From Parachryseolinea silvisoli (GTDB lineage Bacteria > Bacteroidota > Bacteroidia > Cytophagales > Cyclobacteriaceae), in contig NZ_JAIOAO010000003.1 in assembly GCF_021190955.1 (NCBI RefSeq), positions 1,240,001-1,304,000 on the forward strand: a DNA stretch of 64,000 bases, in the 5' to 3' direction. The notes under the pieces are model-generated. The model was not told the origin of the DNA and did not search any database. It worked only from the letters and a program-made list of their open reading frames with translations. Shown here piece after piece: positions 1 to 10,400 of the stretch (position 1 is its first letter; the number at the start of each line of letters is the position of its first letter). A program made the translations under genes and the position numbers.

Positions 1-232
1 TAATTTCTTTCAAACATTGAAAGCCATTCTTAACAGGCATGTTCCAGTCGAGAAAAATAACATCCGGAAGCGTTGGTGTCGTGCGTAAAGTATCGAGCAA
101 TGCATGTCCACTGTCGGCCAGTGTAAGTTGTAGTGACACATCGATCTCACTGACTACTTCCTGGAAAAGAAAACGATCGTCAGGATCGTCATCGGCATAG
201 TAAACATGTCTGATACTATAGAACGATTTCAT
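1..232 (-). CDS. Response regulator receiver protein, truncated by window edge
   Basis: The reverse strand from the ATG at 232-230 encodes a CheY/Rcp1-like receiver domain. Near the start is an acidic run (YADDDPDD) that would bind Mg2+, then the phosphoacceptor Asp in VIFLDWNMPVKNG. The reading frame is open to base 1, so the C-terminal half (Thr/Ser and Lys switch residues) is outside the window. The DDDPDDR..F style is typical of stand-alone phosphorelay receivers in Bacteroidota that partner hybrid kinases. It diverges from the LuxR-type regulator starting at 513. Family assignment is firm; any effector domain is unseen. Confidence 0.8.
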   Translation of the reverse strand, partial: MKSFYSIRHVYYADDDPDDRFLFQEVVSEIDVSLQLTLADSGHALLDTLRTTPTLPDVIFLDWNMPVKNGFQCLKEI

Positions 233-418
233 GACATGTATTGTTGACGTATACGTGCGCTGTGGTGGTGCTTCGGACAAGCTCGGTGGATGGCACAATT
301 TTTACATATAAAAAACGATAGCACTACTATTCTATAATTCAATGCACGAACAATTTATGTATGCTGTGAAGTCGTCGGTAAATACCTTCAATATTAGACG
401 GTTACCCTCTGACATTCT

Positions 419-436
419 ATCAGGGATTTCCCTGAT
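419..436. promoter_or_regulatory. Perfect palindrome in divergent intergenic region
   Basis: ATCAGGGA-TT-TCCCTGAT is an 8+8 bp inverted repeat with a 2-base centre, followed by five T on the + strand. It lies between two divergent response-regulator genes, about 50 bases upstream of the candidate -7 box for the gene at 513. It could be an operator for a dimeric regulator, or a short terminator-like hairpin. No transcript would obviously end here, so I favour an operator (inference). Confidence 0.35.
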
Positions 437-459
437 TTTTACAACTATTTGATCTATCA

Positions 460-492
460 CTTGATCCAATTATCCCCACGATTCTACCTTTA
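460..492 (+). promoter_or_regulatory. Candidate Bacteroidota-type promoter for the LuxR regulator
   Basis: CTTG at 460-463, 21 bases, then TACCTTTA at 485-492. This is one mismatch from the TAnnTTTG -7 box and a partial -33 TTTG. The start codon is 21 bases downstream. Plausible but not decisive. Confidence 0.35.
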
Positions 493-512
493 AGGTTGTA
501 ACAAACAGTACG

Positions 513-1190
513 ATGCCCGAAAAGATCAAAGTATTCCATCTAGAAGATTATAAAATTATCCGGGACGGTGTCCGGTTTTTGTTAAATCAAGATAACGAGC
601 TGGAGGTAGTAGGAGAAGCAAAACAAGGAGAAGAGCTCCTGAAAGTAATTGACGAAAGAGATATCGACATCCTGCTTCTGGATATTTACCTGGATGGGAT
701 GCAAGAAGTAAGAACCATCGACGGATTTGAGATTTGCGAAATCGTCAGCAAGAAGTACCCCAAGATCAGGATCGTGGCGCACTCTGTGTATGACGATGCC
801 GACCGGGTGGCCAAAATCATGAAAGCCGGCGCCATGGGGTTTGTATCGAAGAAGGCCGGATATGAAGAGCTGATCAAGGCAATCAAAGTCGTGCATGCCG
901 ACAAGAAATATATTTGCACTGAAACCTCCCGGAAGCTCAAAAATATTAATAAATTCCTAGCGGGTATCGAAGATACCCTGCGCGGTGAGGACGAGTTCTT
1001 CTCCAAACGCGAGCGTGAGGTGCTGGAATTGATCGCAAAAGGCCTTTCGTCCCGGCGAATTGCTGAGCAGCTTTTCATCACCGAGAAGACGGTGGAATCG
1101 CACCGGAAGAATATGGTGTTGAAAGCCAAAGTAAAAAATACAGCAGAGCTCATTGCGCACGCTTCTGCCCGCGGTTTTTTAAAAGTGTAA
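513..1190 (+). CDS. NarL/FixJ-type response regulator (receiver + LuxR HTH)
   Basis: 225 residues, normal for the NarL/FixJ family. Receiver domain at about 4-125 has the E11/D12 acidic pair, phosphoacceptor D57 (LLLDIYLDG) and switch K113 (FVSKKAG). The C-terminal LuxR-type helix-turn-helix spans about 162-210 (SKREREVLELIAKG, then TEKTVESHRKN), which would bind DNA as a phosphorylation-induced dimer. Only 12 bases separate it from the PAS kinase at 1203, so the two probably form an operon and a cognate pair. The input signal is not evident. Confidence 0.92.
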   Translation: MPEKIKVFHLEDYKIIRDGVRFLLNQDNELEVVGEAKQGEELLKVIDERDIDILLLDIYLDGMQEVRTIDGFEICEIVSKKYPKIRIVAHSVYDDADRVAKIMKAGAMGFVSKKAGYEELIKAIKVVHADKKYICTETSRKLKNINKFLAGIEDTLRGEDEFFSKREREVLELIAKGLSSRRIAEQLFITEKTVESHRKNMVLKAKVKNTAELIAHASARGFLKV

Positions 1191-1202
1191 TGAACTAATT
1201 CT

Positions 1203-2294
1203 ATGCAGGTATCACACGAGACACAACAGGCGGAGCGGTTTTATGACATTAAACGCATCGGAGGTCTTTCACAGGATGGGGTTTTTGTTTACAAGCTGCC
1301 AGAGGGTTCATTCGACTATCTTAACGCGGCGTTCACCGGCATTTTTGGTGTAACACGTGAGAATGTATTGGCGCAATCGCGATTGCTGCTGGACTTTATC
1401 ATGTCGGAGGACCGGCACTACCTGCAACAGCGCTTTGCCGACCTCATCTCGACAGGCTGCATTACCAACACTGAGTTCCGCATCCGCCTTTCTAGTGGCG
1501 TGGTTAAACACATATCGTGTGATGCGTATTTACTGGAGGAAGGCGAATATGTGGCTGGTTTTGTGAAAGACATGAGCCATATGAAAGAGCACGAGAACTA
1601 CATGATAAACTACGGGGCCAAGAAGGACACGTTGCTGGATATGATTACACACAACCTGTACGGACCGCTGACCCTGTCGGAGAATCTCATTCAAAACGCA
1701 CAGAAATCCTATCAGGGCGAACAATATGACGCGATACACAACCACCTGCGTATGATTCAGGATGTTACCCGCGAGTGTATCGAGATCGTCAACAACCTGC
1801 TGCGGGAGGAACACCTGGAATCGGAGCACATTTTTGTAAAAAAAGGCCGCTTCGACATCCTGGAAAAGATCAGTTCCACATTAGAAAAGCTGGTCGAAAC
1901 GAATAAAGACAAACAATTCCGCCTGATCACCAAGTTGGAGAACCTTTACATCAACATCGATGGCGTAAAGTTCTTTCAGGCGCTGCACAACCTGGTCTCT
2001 AATGCGATTAAGTTCACACCCGAAGGTGGACAAATCGATATCATGGTAGAAGAATTGGAAGATCACTTCACGATTACTGTAAAAGACAGCGGCATCGGCA
2101 TACCTGACGATCTGAAGGCTTTCCTGTTCCAAAAGAACACCGGCAAGGGCCGGATCGGATTGAAAGGCGAGAGGTCGGTCGGGATGGGACTGCCCGTAGC
2201 GAAGAAGCTTGTCGAGCTCATGGACGGCGAACTATGGTTTGAAAGCGTCGAGAACCGGGGCGCTTCTTTTTTTGTCAGACTTCCCAAAGAATAA
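1203..2294 (+). CDS. PAS-domain sensor histidine kinase (soluble)
   Basis: 363 residues without signal peptide or membrane segment, so a cytoplasmic sensor. A PAS-like fold covers about 25-135. The dimerisation/phosphotransfer helix follows, with the H-box His at 150 (MITHNLYGPL). The ATPase domain (about 245-363) has the N-box (NLVSNAIKF), G1 (DSGIGIP) and G2 (SVGMGLPVAKKLVELM). The H-box is the HisKA type although the residue after His is Asn rather than the usual Glu. It should phosphorylate D57 of the upstream NarL-type regulator (inferred from adjacency). Confidence 0.9.
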   Translation: MQVSHETQQAERFYDIKRIGGLSQDGVFVYKLPEGSFDYLNAAFTGIFGVTRENVLAQSRLLLDFIMSEDRHYLQQRFADLISTGCITNTEFRIRLSSGVVKHISCDAYLLEEGEYVAGFVKDMSHMKEHENYMINYGAKKDTLLDMITHNLYGPLTLSENLIQNAQKSYQGEQYDAIHNHLRMIQDVTRECIEIVNNLLREEHLESEHIFVKKGRFDILEKISSTLEKLVETNKDKQFRLITKLENLYINIDGVKFFQALHNLVSNAIKFTPEGGQIDIMVEELEDHFTITVKDSGIGIPDDLKAFLFQKNTGKGRIGLKGERSVGMGLPVAKKLVELMDGELWFESVENRGASFFVRLPKE

Positions 2295-2357
2295 GGCTGA
2301 CAGGTACACCACTACCAATTTGCGCCTTACCGGCGGGTGTGCGATAATTGCACCCGT

Positions 2358-3560
2358 ATGAATACCACGCCCGTCCATCCAGTTCGCTTTGGAACGCCCC
2401 ATGCTCCCGCTGCCATTAAAGTCATGCTCCTCGGCTCTGGCGAACTGGGCAAAGAAGTTGTGATTGAGTTGCAACGCTATGGTGTTGAGGTAGTTGCCGT
2501 GGACCGATACGAACACGCCCCAGCCATGCAAGTGGCTCACCGGGCGTATGTCATCTCCATGCTGGACGGCCAGGCGCTGCGTACTATCATCGAGCAGGAG
2601 AAACCCGACTTTATAGTACCCGAAGTGGAAGCAATTGCTACCGGGACGCTAGTAGAACTTGAGCATCAAGGCTTTAACGTTGTACCCACCGCCCAGGCGG
2701 CACGGCTCACCATGAATCGCGAAGGTATTCGGACCCTCGCAGCCAAGACTTTACAGGTAAAAACCTCTCCGTATGTGTTTGCTGAAACAAAGGAAGAATT
2801 CCTGGCGGCGATACAAACATTGAATTTTCCATGTGTCGTGAAGCCAATCATGAGCTCGTCGGGTAAAGGGCAAAGCATTGTACGACAAGCGGATCAGGTA
2901 GAAAAGGCCTGGCAATATGCGCAGGAGGGTGGTCGCGCCGGTAAAGGCAAAGTGATCGTAGAAGGGTTCGTCGACTTCGATTATGAGATTACTCTGCTAA
3001 CGATTCGCCACAAGGATGGTGTTTCGTTCTGTGCACCTATTGGCCACCGGCAGGAACACGGCGACTACCAGGAGTCGTGGCAGCCGCATCCGGTGTCAGC
3101 CACGGCATTGGAGCAATCACAAACCATCGCGCGCCAGGTTGTTGATGCCCTTGGCGGGTATGGCCTGTTCGGCGTAGAGTTCTTTATCAAAGGAGACACC
3201 GTATACTTTAGCGAGGTATCGCCGCGCCCGCATGATACAGGCATGGTAACGATGATCTCGCAAGATCTGTCGGAGTTTGCTTTACACGTACGCGCCATCC
3301 TCGGGCTTCCCATTCCCGTGATCCGTCAGCTAGGACCGTCGGCGTCACGCGTGTTGCTGGTGCAAGGTCACTCCGCAAATGTTGTATTCTCGGGCATTGC
3401 TGAAGCGTTGGCCGAACCCGACACACAACTGCGCCTCTTTGGTAAACCAGAAGTACAAGGCGAGCGCCGCATGGGTGTATGTTTAGCCAAAGCCGATAGC
3501 ATCGAGGCAGCGCGCGCGAAGGCCAACGCCATGGCGGAAAAGATTCACTACAGCCTGTAA
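2358..3560 (+). CDS. purT: Formate-dependent phosphoribosylglycinamide formyltransferase PurT
   Basis: About 400 residues, collinear with E. coli PurT by eye. It makes formyl-GAR from GAR, formate and ATP in purine synthesis, the folate-independent alternative to PurN. Recognisable blocks are [32 protein letters not shown]-grasp segment [48 protein letters not shown] with the metal-binding Glu, and HDTGMVT. The open frame begins at a GTG at 2337, but the ATG at 2358 gives an N-terminus matching the family and is preferred. No other purine gene is adjacent, as is usual for purT. Confidence 0.95.
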   Translation: MNTTPVHPVRFGTPHAPAAIKVMLLGSGELGKEVVIELQRYGVEVVAVDRYEHAPAMQVAHRAYVISMLDGQALRTIIEQEKPDFIVPEVEAIATGTLVELEHQGFNVVPTAQAARLTMNREGIRTLAAKTLQVKTSPYVFAETKEEFLAAIQTLNFPCVVKPIMSSSGKGQSIVRQADQVEKAWQYAQEGGRAGKGKVIVEGFVDFDYEITLLTIRHKDGVSFCAPIGHRQEHGDYQESWQPHPVSATALEQSQTIARQVVDALGGYGLFGVEFFIKGDTVYFSEVSPRPHDTGMVTMISQDLSEFALHVRAILGLPIPVIRQLGPSASRVLLVQGHSANVVFSGIAEALAEPDTQLRLFGKPEVQGERRMGVCLAKADSIEAARAKANAMAEKIHYSL

Positions 3561-3639
3561 TGCCGGGCCCTGTGCCCACCGGCATAAAAAGATCGTATAT
3601 CGTTGTAAGAAATTACCGTCCTTCCTGACTAATCCGATT

Positions 3640-4134
3640 ATGGGGACTGGCTTAGAAAATGCCTTTATACAACACCTTCAGGATCACCGCGGTGTGGTCC
3701 TGAAGGTGTGCCGGATCTATAGCGATGATCGCGACGACTTCGATGATCTGTTTCAGGAGATCATCCTACAACTGTGGAAGTCATATTCATCTTTCCGCGG
3801 CGAGTCGTTGGTCAGTACGTGGATGTACCGCGTGGCGTTAAACACCGCTATCACCAGCCTGCGGAAGCGCAAGCGACGTCCCGATCAACATTCCTTACAG
3901 GCCTTTCATCATAACCAGGCAGAGGTTCCCGACGACCGTATCGATCGCGTGTATGCCCAGGAACTACAACGGGCCATCCAGGCGCTGAACAAGTTCGACC
4001 GCGCGGTGCTGATGCTTTACCTGGAAGAAAAGAGCTATGGCGAGATGGCACAAATCCTGGACATCTCGGAAAATTATATCGGTGTCAAGCTGACCCGTAT
4101 CCGAAACAAACTCAAAGAACTTTTAACACCTTGA
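3640..4134 (+). CDS. ECF-type RNA polymerase sigma factor
   Basis: 164 residues with only sigma regions 2 and 4. Region 2 at about 25-75 includes DDLFQEIILQLWKS and the -10-binding STWMYRVALNTAI. Region 4 at about 108-162 has the helix-turn-helix ISENYIGVKLTRIRNKLK. Typical ECF architecture, directing polymerase to a small regulon. The stop codon at 4132-4134 is followed 2 bases later by the ATG of the membrane protein at 4137, suggesting coexpression; the membrane protein may act as its anti-sigma partner, though it lacks an obvious zinc anti-sigma motif. Confidence 0.92.
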   Translation: MGTGLENAFIQHLQDHRGVVLKVCRIYSDDRDDFDDLFQEIILQLWKSYSSFRGESLVSTWMYRVALNTAITSLRKRKRRPDQHSLQAFHHNQAEVPDDRIDRVYAQELQRAIQALNKFDRAVLMLYLEEKSYGEMAQILDISENYIGVKLTRIRNKLKELLTP

Positions 4135-4136
4135 TT

Positions 4137-4793
4137 ATGGACATAGATGCATTAAAAGCCGGCTGGAAAAAGAACAGCGGCCTTTCGGCGGAAGAGCAGT
4201 CCCACTTCGATCGCCTGCCTGCGTTGCTGCAAGGCAAGACGACGGATATGATTACCGTTACCAAGCGGCAATACGAACGTGTCATTACCGTGCTGCTGGG
4301 CAGCATGGTGGTCGCCACCCTGGCCATGCCCCTGCTGACCGATGGCTTTACCTATCCGGGGTCGCCGCAGGGTTTTGTGAAGATGATGTTCCTTTATCAA
4401 CTGATCGTCCTGTTTTATTGGGCCAAACTACAAACTGTCAACCACCTGACGTTGAGCGATAGTATTCCCGAACGGCTGGAACAGCTCCTGACAATGTTCC
4501 GCCGGGGCTTGCGGACGGAGATCACATTTATTGTGTCTTTGTTGCTGGGCATTGTGTTTGTCGGCCGGTTCTTTTTCGGCAAGGGCCTGTCGGGGCTCTG
4601 GGCGCCGGATGTACTCACGGCATTTGCACTCAGCGTTGTCTTTACCGGTGCCATGCTGTGGTTCGTTCGCAAGCGTTACCGGGCCAAGATCGAAGAGCTG
4701 AAAACCTACCTGCAGGAATACCGGCAGGCACAGGTGTATGGTGTTGTGCTGATCGTTAGTACATTTGCCTGGATCTATGGAACATACCTGTGA
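4137..4793 (+). CDS. Four-helix membrane protein in the ECF sigma operon, possible anti-sigma partner
   Basis: About 218 residues. A charged 45-residue N-terminal cytoplasmic part (ALKAGWKKN...SHFDRLP) is followed by hydrophobic segments at about 45-65, 75-95, 125-145 and 155-175, and a final one at the C-terminus (VVLIVSTFAWIYGTY). I do not recognise a named family. Position directly after an ECF sigma gene and an N-terminal soluble segment before membrane helices are the usual layout of anti-sigma factors, so that role is possible but unproven. The start is ATG 4137, not the TTG at 4131. Its stop overlaps the GTG start of the next gene. Confidence 0.7.
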   Translation: MDIDALKAGWKKNSGLSAEEQSHFDRLPALLQGKTTDMITVTKRQYERVITVLLGSMVVATLAMPLLTDGFTYPGSPQGFVKMMFLYQLIVLFYWAKLQTVNHLTLSDSIPERLEQLLTMFRRGLRTEITFIVSLLLGIVFVGRFFFGKGLSGLWAPDVLTAFALSVVFTGAMLWFVRKRYRAKIEELKTYLQEYRQAQVYGVVLIVSTFAWIYGTYL

Positions 4794-6154
4794 GCAGAGT
4801 ACTAATCATTGACGACGAAGAAAACCTGCGCAAGCTCATCGCGCGTGTTATCAGCCTGGAAGGATATACCGTGCAGCAGGCCGCCACGGTGAAAGAAGGC
4901 CTACAAGTGATGGAGCGCGAGCCCATTAACGTCGTGATATCGGACGTTAAACTGCCCGATGGGAACGGCATCGAACTGACGGCGATGTTGAAGAAACAGT
5001 ACCCTGCAGTGGAAGTCATTGTTCTCACGGCCTATGGAACGATCCAGGATGGTGTAACGGCGATTAAGAACGGGGCATTTGACTACCTGACCAAGGGCGA
5101 TCACCAGGAGAAGATCATTCCTTTACTTAGCAAAGCATCGGAGAAAGCCCTGCTTCAGCAGAAGGTGCAACACCTGGAAGCCCGGTTACAAGACCGCTTC
5201 GGTTTTGGCCACATTCTGGGTCAAAGCAAACGCATCCAGGAAAGCATCGCATTGGCCAGAAAAGTAGCGTCCACAGATACTACGATACTGCTCCTGGGCG
5301 AGACCGGCACGGGTAAAGAGATATTTTCACAGGCCATTCACTACGAAAGTGATCGGAGGGCTAAGCCCTTTGTAGCCGTCAACTGCAGTGCCTTTCCAAA
5401 GGACCTGCTCGAGAGCGAGCTCTTTGGGCATGCAGAAGGTGCGTTTACCGGTGCGACAAAAGCCAAGAAAGGCTACCTGGAAGAAGCCCAGGAGGGAACG
5501 CTGTTCCTGGATGAAATCGGCGAGATGCCCATCGACTTGCAGGCAAAACTGTTGCGGGTCCTGGAAACCGGCGAATTTTACCGGGTGGGCGAGAGCAAGG
5601 CGCGGCGGGTGAACGTGCGTTTTATTGCTGCCACCAACCGTAACCCAGAAAAAGAGTCGGAGGCCGGTAATTTCCGCAAGGATCTTTTTTACCGGCTATC
5701 GGTATTCAGCATTCCCCTGCCACCGCTGCGGGAGAGGAGAGAGGACATTCAAGCGCTCGCCGAATACTTTGTGCGTCAGTTTTCGCAGAAGACTAAAAAA
5801 CCCGTGGCCGCCATGTCGCCCACCTTTCTGCAAGCGTTGCGCGTACATCCCTGGAAAGGAAACATCCGCGAGTTGAAGAATGTCGTGGAGCGTTGTGTCA
5901 TCCTGAACGACCTGGACATCCTCGAAGCCGACATGCTACCCTACGACTTTAACGCCAATGATTCGGCTACCGGCCTGGAAGAAGGCGTTTGGACGCTGGC
6001 GGCGGCAGAGAAAAAACACATCCGGCAGGTGCTGGCGTTTGCCCGGGGAAACAAAACGCAGGCGGCAAAACTGTTAGGTATCGGGTTGACTACGCTGTAT
6101 CAGAAAATCAAGGACTACGCTTTACAAGCCGACACACCGGAGAGCAAGGAATAA
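4790..6154 (+). CDS. Sigma-54-dependent response regulator (NtrC family)
   Basis: 454 residues: receiver (about 3-115, phosphoacceptor D52), AAA+ domain (about 142-370) and Fis-type HTH (about 410-447, [19 protein letters not shown]). The AAA+ domain has Walker A GETGTGKE at 170-177, sigma-54-contacting GAFTGA at 217-222 and Walker B LFLDEIGE around 239-243, so it should activate sigma-54 promoters after phosphorylation. Start is GTG 4790, overlapping the TGA of the membrane protein (GTGA), which indicates translational coupling. No sensor kinase is in this operon. ECF sigma and sigma-54 activator in one transcript is noteworthy. Confidence 0.93.
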   Translation: MSRVLIIDDEENLRKLIARVISLEGYTVQQAATVKEGLQVMEREPINVVISDVKLPDGNGIELTAMLKKQYPAVEVIVLTAYGTIQDGVTAIKNGAFDYLTKGDHQEKIIPLLSKASEKALLQQKVQHLEARLQDRFGFGHILGQSKRIQESIALARKVASTDTTILLLGETGTGKEIFSQAIHYESDRRAKPFVAVNCSAFPKDLLESELFGHAEGAFTGATKAKKGYLEEAQEGTLFLDEIGEMPIDLQAKLLRVLETGEFYRVGESKARRVNVRFIAATNRNPEKESEAGNFRKDLFYRLSVFSIPLPPLRERREDIQALAEYFVRQFSQKTKKPVAAMSPTFLQALRVHPWKGNIRELKNVVERCVILNDLDILEADMLPYDFNANDSATGLEEGVWTLAAAEKKHIRQVLAFARGNKTQAAKLLGIGLTTLYQKIKDYALQADTPESKE

Positions 6155-6244
6155 ATTGTTTCTTTTACAAGTACTTACCGTCTATTTTCTGCGTGATTCT
6201 AGTATCTTTAAAAGACTTGTCATCCTGCCTGAACCCCTAGACCT

Positions 6245-6613
6245 ATGTTAGACCACATCAAATTGGCGCATTTCCGGAACCTCATTTCGTTGAGTGCGGC
6301 CGACGGCAAAATCGAGGAATTGGAGCGTGTTGCCCTGGCTAAGATCGCCTATGAAAAAGGGATTCCACTTGACCGGCTTAATCTTATGCTCGACCGTGCG
6401 GACGAGTATAAATATCTGATTCCGCTGGACGACTCTGAAAAGGAAAAGCAGCTCGAAGACATGATCGAGCTGGCCCTGGCAGACGGCGAGTTTGCCCCTG
6501 CGGAACGCGAGCTCATCAACATTGTCGCGGACAAGCTGGGCGTCTCCAGATCCACACTCGATACGCTGATTGAAACCGCGACGTCAACATCCCGGCAAGC
6601 GAACAGCCAATAA
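6245..6613 (+). CDS. TerB-like acidic helical protein
   Basis: 122 residues, all-alpha and acidic, with two copies of the pattern S/LAxADGxxxxxE (LSAADGKIEELERVAL at about 16 and LALADGEFAPAERELI at about 76). This is the hallmark of the TerB / DUF533-like domain, whose acidic residues are thought to bind divalent metal. No TerA/C/D/E gene is nearby, so tellurite resistance should not be assumed; stand-alone TerB-like domains are common in Bacteroidota. Upstream is 90 bases of non-coding DNA after the sigma-54 activator. Confidence 0.75.
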   Translation: MLDHIKLAHFRNLISLSAADGKIEELERVALAKIAYEKGIPLDRLNLMLDRADEYKYLIPLDDSEKEKQLEDMIELALADGEFAPAERELINIVADKLGVSRSTLDTLIETATSTSRQANSQ

Positions 6614-6641
6614 GTACAGGCAAAAATCTTCGTATAGTCAG

Positions 6642-7370
6642 ATGTTCGATAAAAAGACAGTTCTCATCCTCGGCGCAAATTCGGATGTCGCTAAGGAGAT
6701 GATCATATTATATATTCAACAAGGGTATGATGTCGTGGCGGCGTCGCGAAGCACGTCCGCGCTGCAAGATTTTCTACGCGCGCACAACATCGGTGGTGAT
6801 CGCGTGAAGGTGGTATACTTCGATGCTACAGCCTTTGCCACACACCGGAGCTTTTATGAATCGCTGCCCATGAAGCCGGCGATCGTGGTATATGCTGCTG
6901 GATTTCTGAAGAACAATGAAGAAGCTTTGCGGGACTGGGAGGGGGCATACCAGATGATGAATGTTCATTACTGCGGCGCCGTGTCAATCCTTAACATCAT
7001 TGTGACGGACACCAACAACAAAGCGTTGGAACGTGTCATCGGACTATCTTCGCTTTCGGGTGTACGGGGTCGAAAAAGCAATTTCATCTATGGCAGTACA
7101 AAGTCTGCCTTTACACAATATCTGGCCGGCCTGCGGCAGTATCTTTTTAGCCGGGGCGTACGCGTGCACGTTGTCGTTGCTGGTTACATCCGTAGTAAAA
7201 TGACTGTCGGGTTGGACTTACCCGAGTCGCTGATGCTGGAGCCTTCCTTTATCGCCCGGGCAGCCGTTGGCGTACGTCGTGCGTTTATCATCGTGCCGGG
7301 ATTCAAGTGGAAGATGATCTACCACATCCTCCGGCTGCTGCCTGAACAACTTGTAGCCAGGCTTCCCTAA
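6642..7370 (+). CDS. Short-chain dehydrogenase/reductase (SDR family)
   Basis: 242 residues from the ATG at 6642; an in-frame upstream extension overlaps the TerB-like gene and is rejected. The Rossmann nucleotide motif is GANSDVAKE near residue 10, the NAG-like motif is AAGFL near 86, and the catalytic Tyr-x3-Lys is in YGSTKSAF at about 150-155 with Ser upstream (LSSLSGV). The C-terminal YHILRLLPE tail is weakly hydrophobic. The GANSDVA variant resembles SDRs acting on polyprenyl-linked sugars (DprE2-like), but the substrate cannot be read from sequence. Confidence 0.85.
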   Translation: MFDKKTVLILGANSDVAKEMIILYIQQGYDVVAASRSTSALQDFLRAHNIGGDRVKVVYFDATAFATHRSFYESLPMKPAIVVYAAGFLKNNEEALRDWEGAYQMMNVHYCGAVSILNIIVTDTNNKALERVIGLSSLSGVRGRKSNFIYGSTKSAFTQYLAGLRQYLFSRGVRVHVVVAGYIRSKMTVGLDLPESLMLEPSFIARAAVGVRRAFIIVPGFKWKMIYHILRLLPEQLVARLP

Positions 7371-7483
7371 TCGTAATCGTCGAGAAGTTCATCCACTTTT
7401 CGTATTCCCCGGCATCCTGGCTTCCGTACGCATGTAACCGGCGTGCAAACGTTGTATCTTCGGATATAACCCTGAGCCAACGT

Positions 7484-10400
7484 ATGTCACGCGTTACCCG
7501 TCTGTTCTCTCTGCTATGTTGTTGTCTGGCCGGCGTAAACTGGTGCGGGGCGCAGGAGCGTGATGTCAAGTTTCACCATCTGACGGCTGAAGAGGGATTA
7601 CCCAGCAATACGGTGAATGGTGTGATTCGCGACAGCCGGGGGTTTATCTGGATTGCCACGGAGAATGGCGTAGCGCGTTACGATGCCTATTCCTTTGTTA
7701 GCTTCCGTGCGAGGGAAAACGACACCATTAGCATCAGTAGTAATATCACCTATACATTGCTGGAAGACACCCGGCAGCGTCTTTGGATCGGCTCAGAAAA
7801 AGGATTAGACCTTTACAACCGCGAACTGGACCGATTTGACAAACATTTCTTTAAGGGCATTCCCGTCCGCGCCATTTACCAGGACCACAAAGGCAGGCTG
7901 TGGGTCGGCAGTGACCAGGGGCTGTACCTGTACCAGGAAAAAAGCGGCACGTTTATCAAGCCGTATGCGCGAATCTTCGACGTACACGAGATGGTGTATA
8001 ATACGATTCCCTCGATTCTGGAAGACCGGCACGGAAATCTGTGGGTAGGTACCTCCAATGGTATCCATGTATTGGAAGATAGCACCGGTAACTTCCTGCA
8101 CTTCGTATACCGAAAAAATCAGGTAGGATCATTAAGCGGGAACAATGTCCGGAAGATCGTGGAGGACCCGTCTGGACGTATCTGGATCGCCACGTATGGT
8201 GGCGGGCTCAATCTATATCAACCGAAAGAGAAGACCTTTAAAAATTTTCGCCACGTATTCGGCAGCACGGAAGGCATCTCAAGCGATTTATTACCTACGC
8301 TGTGGGTACAGGACAATGGCAAGATCTGGATCGGTACTGACGGACGGGGCATCGATATTTTTAATCCGGAGACCAATGAATTTCAGCACATTGTACACTC
8401 GCCGTATAACTCCAAGAGTCTCAATAACAACGTGGTGCGGTCCATTAGCAGCGATCAGCGAGGGGGCATCTGGGTGGGAACCTATAATGGTGGCGTAAAC
8501 TTTTTTAACCAGAATGCCGAATCGTTCTTCCATTACAAAGTGCCGACCCTCAACGGCAACAGCTCGGTCACATCGTTTGCCGAAGAAAAGAACGGCAACC
8601 TGTGGATTGGCACCGATGGTGGCGGACTGTGTTATTTCGACCGGGCCACCGGACAGTTTGCAAACTACTACAACGACGAGCGAAACACCAACAGCATTAG
8701 CGACAACCGCATCCTCTCCCTGATGCTTGATCATCAAGGTCAACTTTGGATCGGCACGTACCTGGGCGGGCTCTGTCGGTATGACCCCGTCAGCAAGAAG
8801 TTCACACGGTATACGTATGGCGATGGCTCAGGCCTGAGCGACAATGTGGTGTGGGTGTTACTGGAAGACAGTCAGCGGCGAATTTGGGTGGGCACCAATA
8901 ACGGTATCAGCCGGTATGATCCGCGCACGAATATGTTTACCTGCATTAACATCAATAACTCGAACCTCAGCAACAACATGATTCGCTGCCTGTACGAGGA
9001 CACCAAACGACGTCTTTGGATTGGGACGCAAGAAGGGCTCAATCTGTTGGAGGAACCGTATACCCATTTCACTGTGATCAAGAGCGATCAGCAAAACAAA
9101 AACAGTCTGAGTAACCATTGGATACGCTGCATCAACCAGGATCATGAAGGTAACTTATGGATTGGTACGTTTGCGGGCGGGCTCAACTTATACAATGAAG
9201 CCTCCGGTACGTTTACATCCTTCCATGAATCGGACGGCTTGCCCGACAACATCGTTTCAGGTATTCTGTCTGATAAACAGGGACACGTATGGATGAGCAC
9301 GGGACGCGGGCTTGCGTATCTGAGCCTGAAGAACCGTGTCTTTAAAAGTTATTCGACACATGACGGTCTGCAAGATTATCAGTTCAACATCAACGCCAGT
9401 TATGAGACGCGACGGGGTGAGTTTTTGTTTGGTGGTACCAACGGCTTCACGTCGTTTATGCCCGCGGTGATACGGGATGTGAAGAACAATCAATTTCCAC
9501 CACCGATTGCCTTTACCAGCTTGAAGATCCTCAACAAGGAAGTACTGCCGCATCCGCGCAATGCGCTGCTCAAGGCGCAACTGAACGAGACAAAGACGGT
9601 GGTGTTATCGTACGATCAATCGGTGATCACCCTGGAGTTTGCAGCGTTGAATTTTATCCAGCCGGAGAAGAACGAGTATTCTTATCGGTTGGCCGGCTTT
9701 GAAGACGAATGGAACATGGTGAAAGGAAAGCGCTCCGCTACCTACACCAACCTGGAACCTGGGAAGTATACCTTTCAAGTGAAGGCGTCGAACAACGACG
9801 GAGTCTGGAACGAGCAGGGTGTTGCCTTAACGCTTGTTATCCTGCCCCCATTTTGGCGGACCTGGTGGTTCACGGCGATGCTGGCGGTGGCCGCAATCCT
9901 GTTTATCGGCCTGATAATGAACGTCGTACGCAATCGCTTCCGAGAGAAAATCCGGATCGCCAAGCTTATTGCCGAGCTTGAGCTCAAGGCGCTGATTGCC
10001 CAAATGAATCCGCATTTTATCTTCAACTGTCTGACCTCCATTCAGGAATTAATCATTGTGCATAAACAAGACGAGGCCATGCATTACCTGCATCAGTTCT
10101 CGAAGTTGCTGCGCACGGTGTTGCAGAGCTCTGAAAAGAACTTCATCTCGCTCGATCAGGAGCTCACGTTGCTGGAGCTATACCTCGAGTTAGAGTCCAT
10201 GCGCTTTGACAAACAATTCCATTACGAGATTCATGTAGACAGCGACATCGATCCTGAGGAAGTGATTATTCCTTCATTTTTATTGCAGCCCTTTGTAGAG
10301 AACGCGTTGTGGCACGGGCTGATGCATAAGAAGGGCGAGCGCAACCTGCGCATTGCGTTTAACCTGGAATCGGAAGATGTGCTGCTGTGCAGCATTGCCG

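Noticed and set aside
2337..2357. GTG start for purT
   Set aside because: The added seven residues do not resemble PurT; ATG 2358 gives the expected N-terminus.
6245..6613. Tellurite resistance operon
   Set aside because: Only a TerB-like domain is present, without other ter genes.
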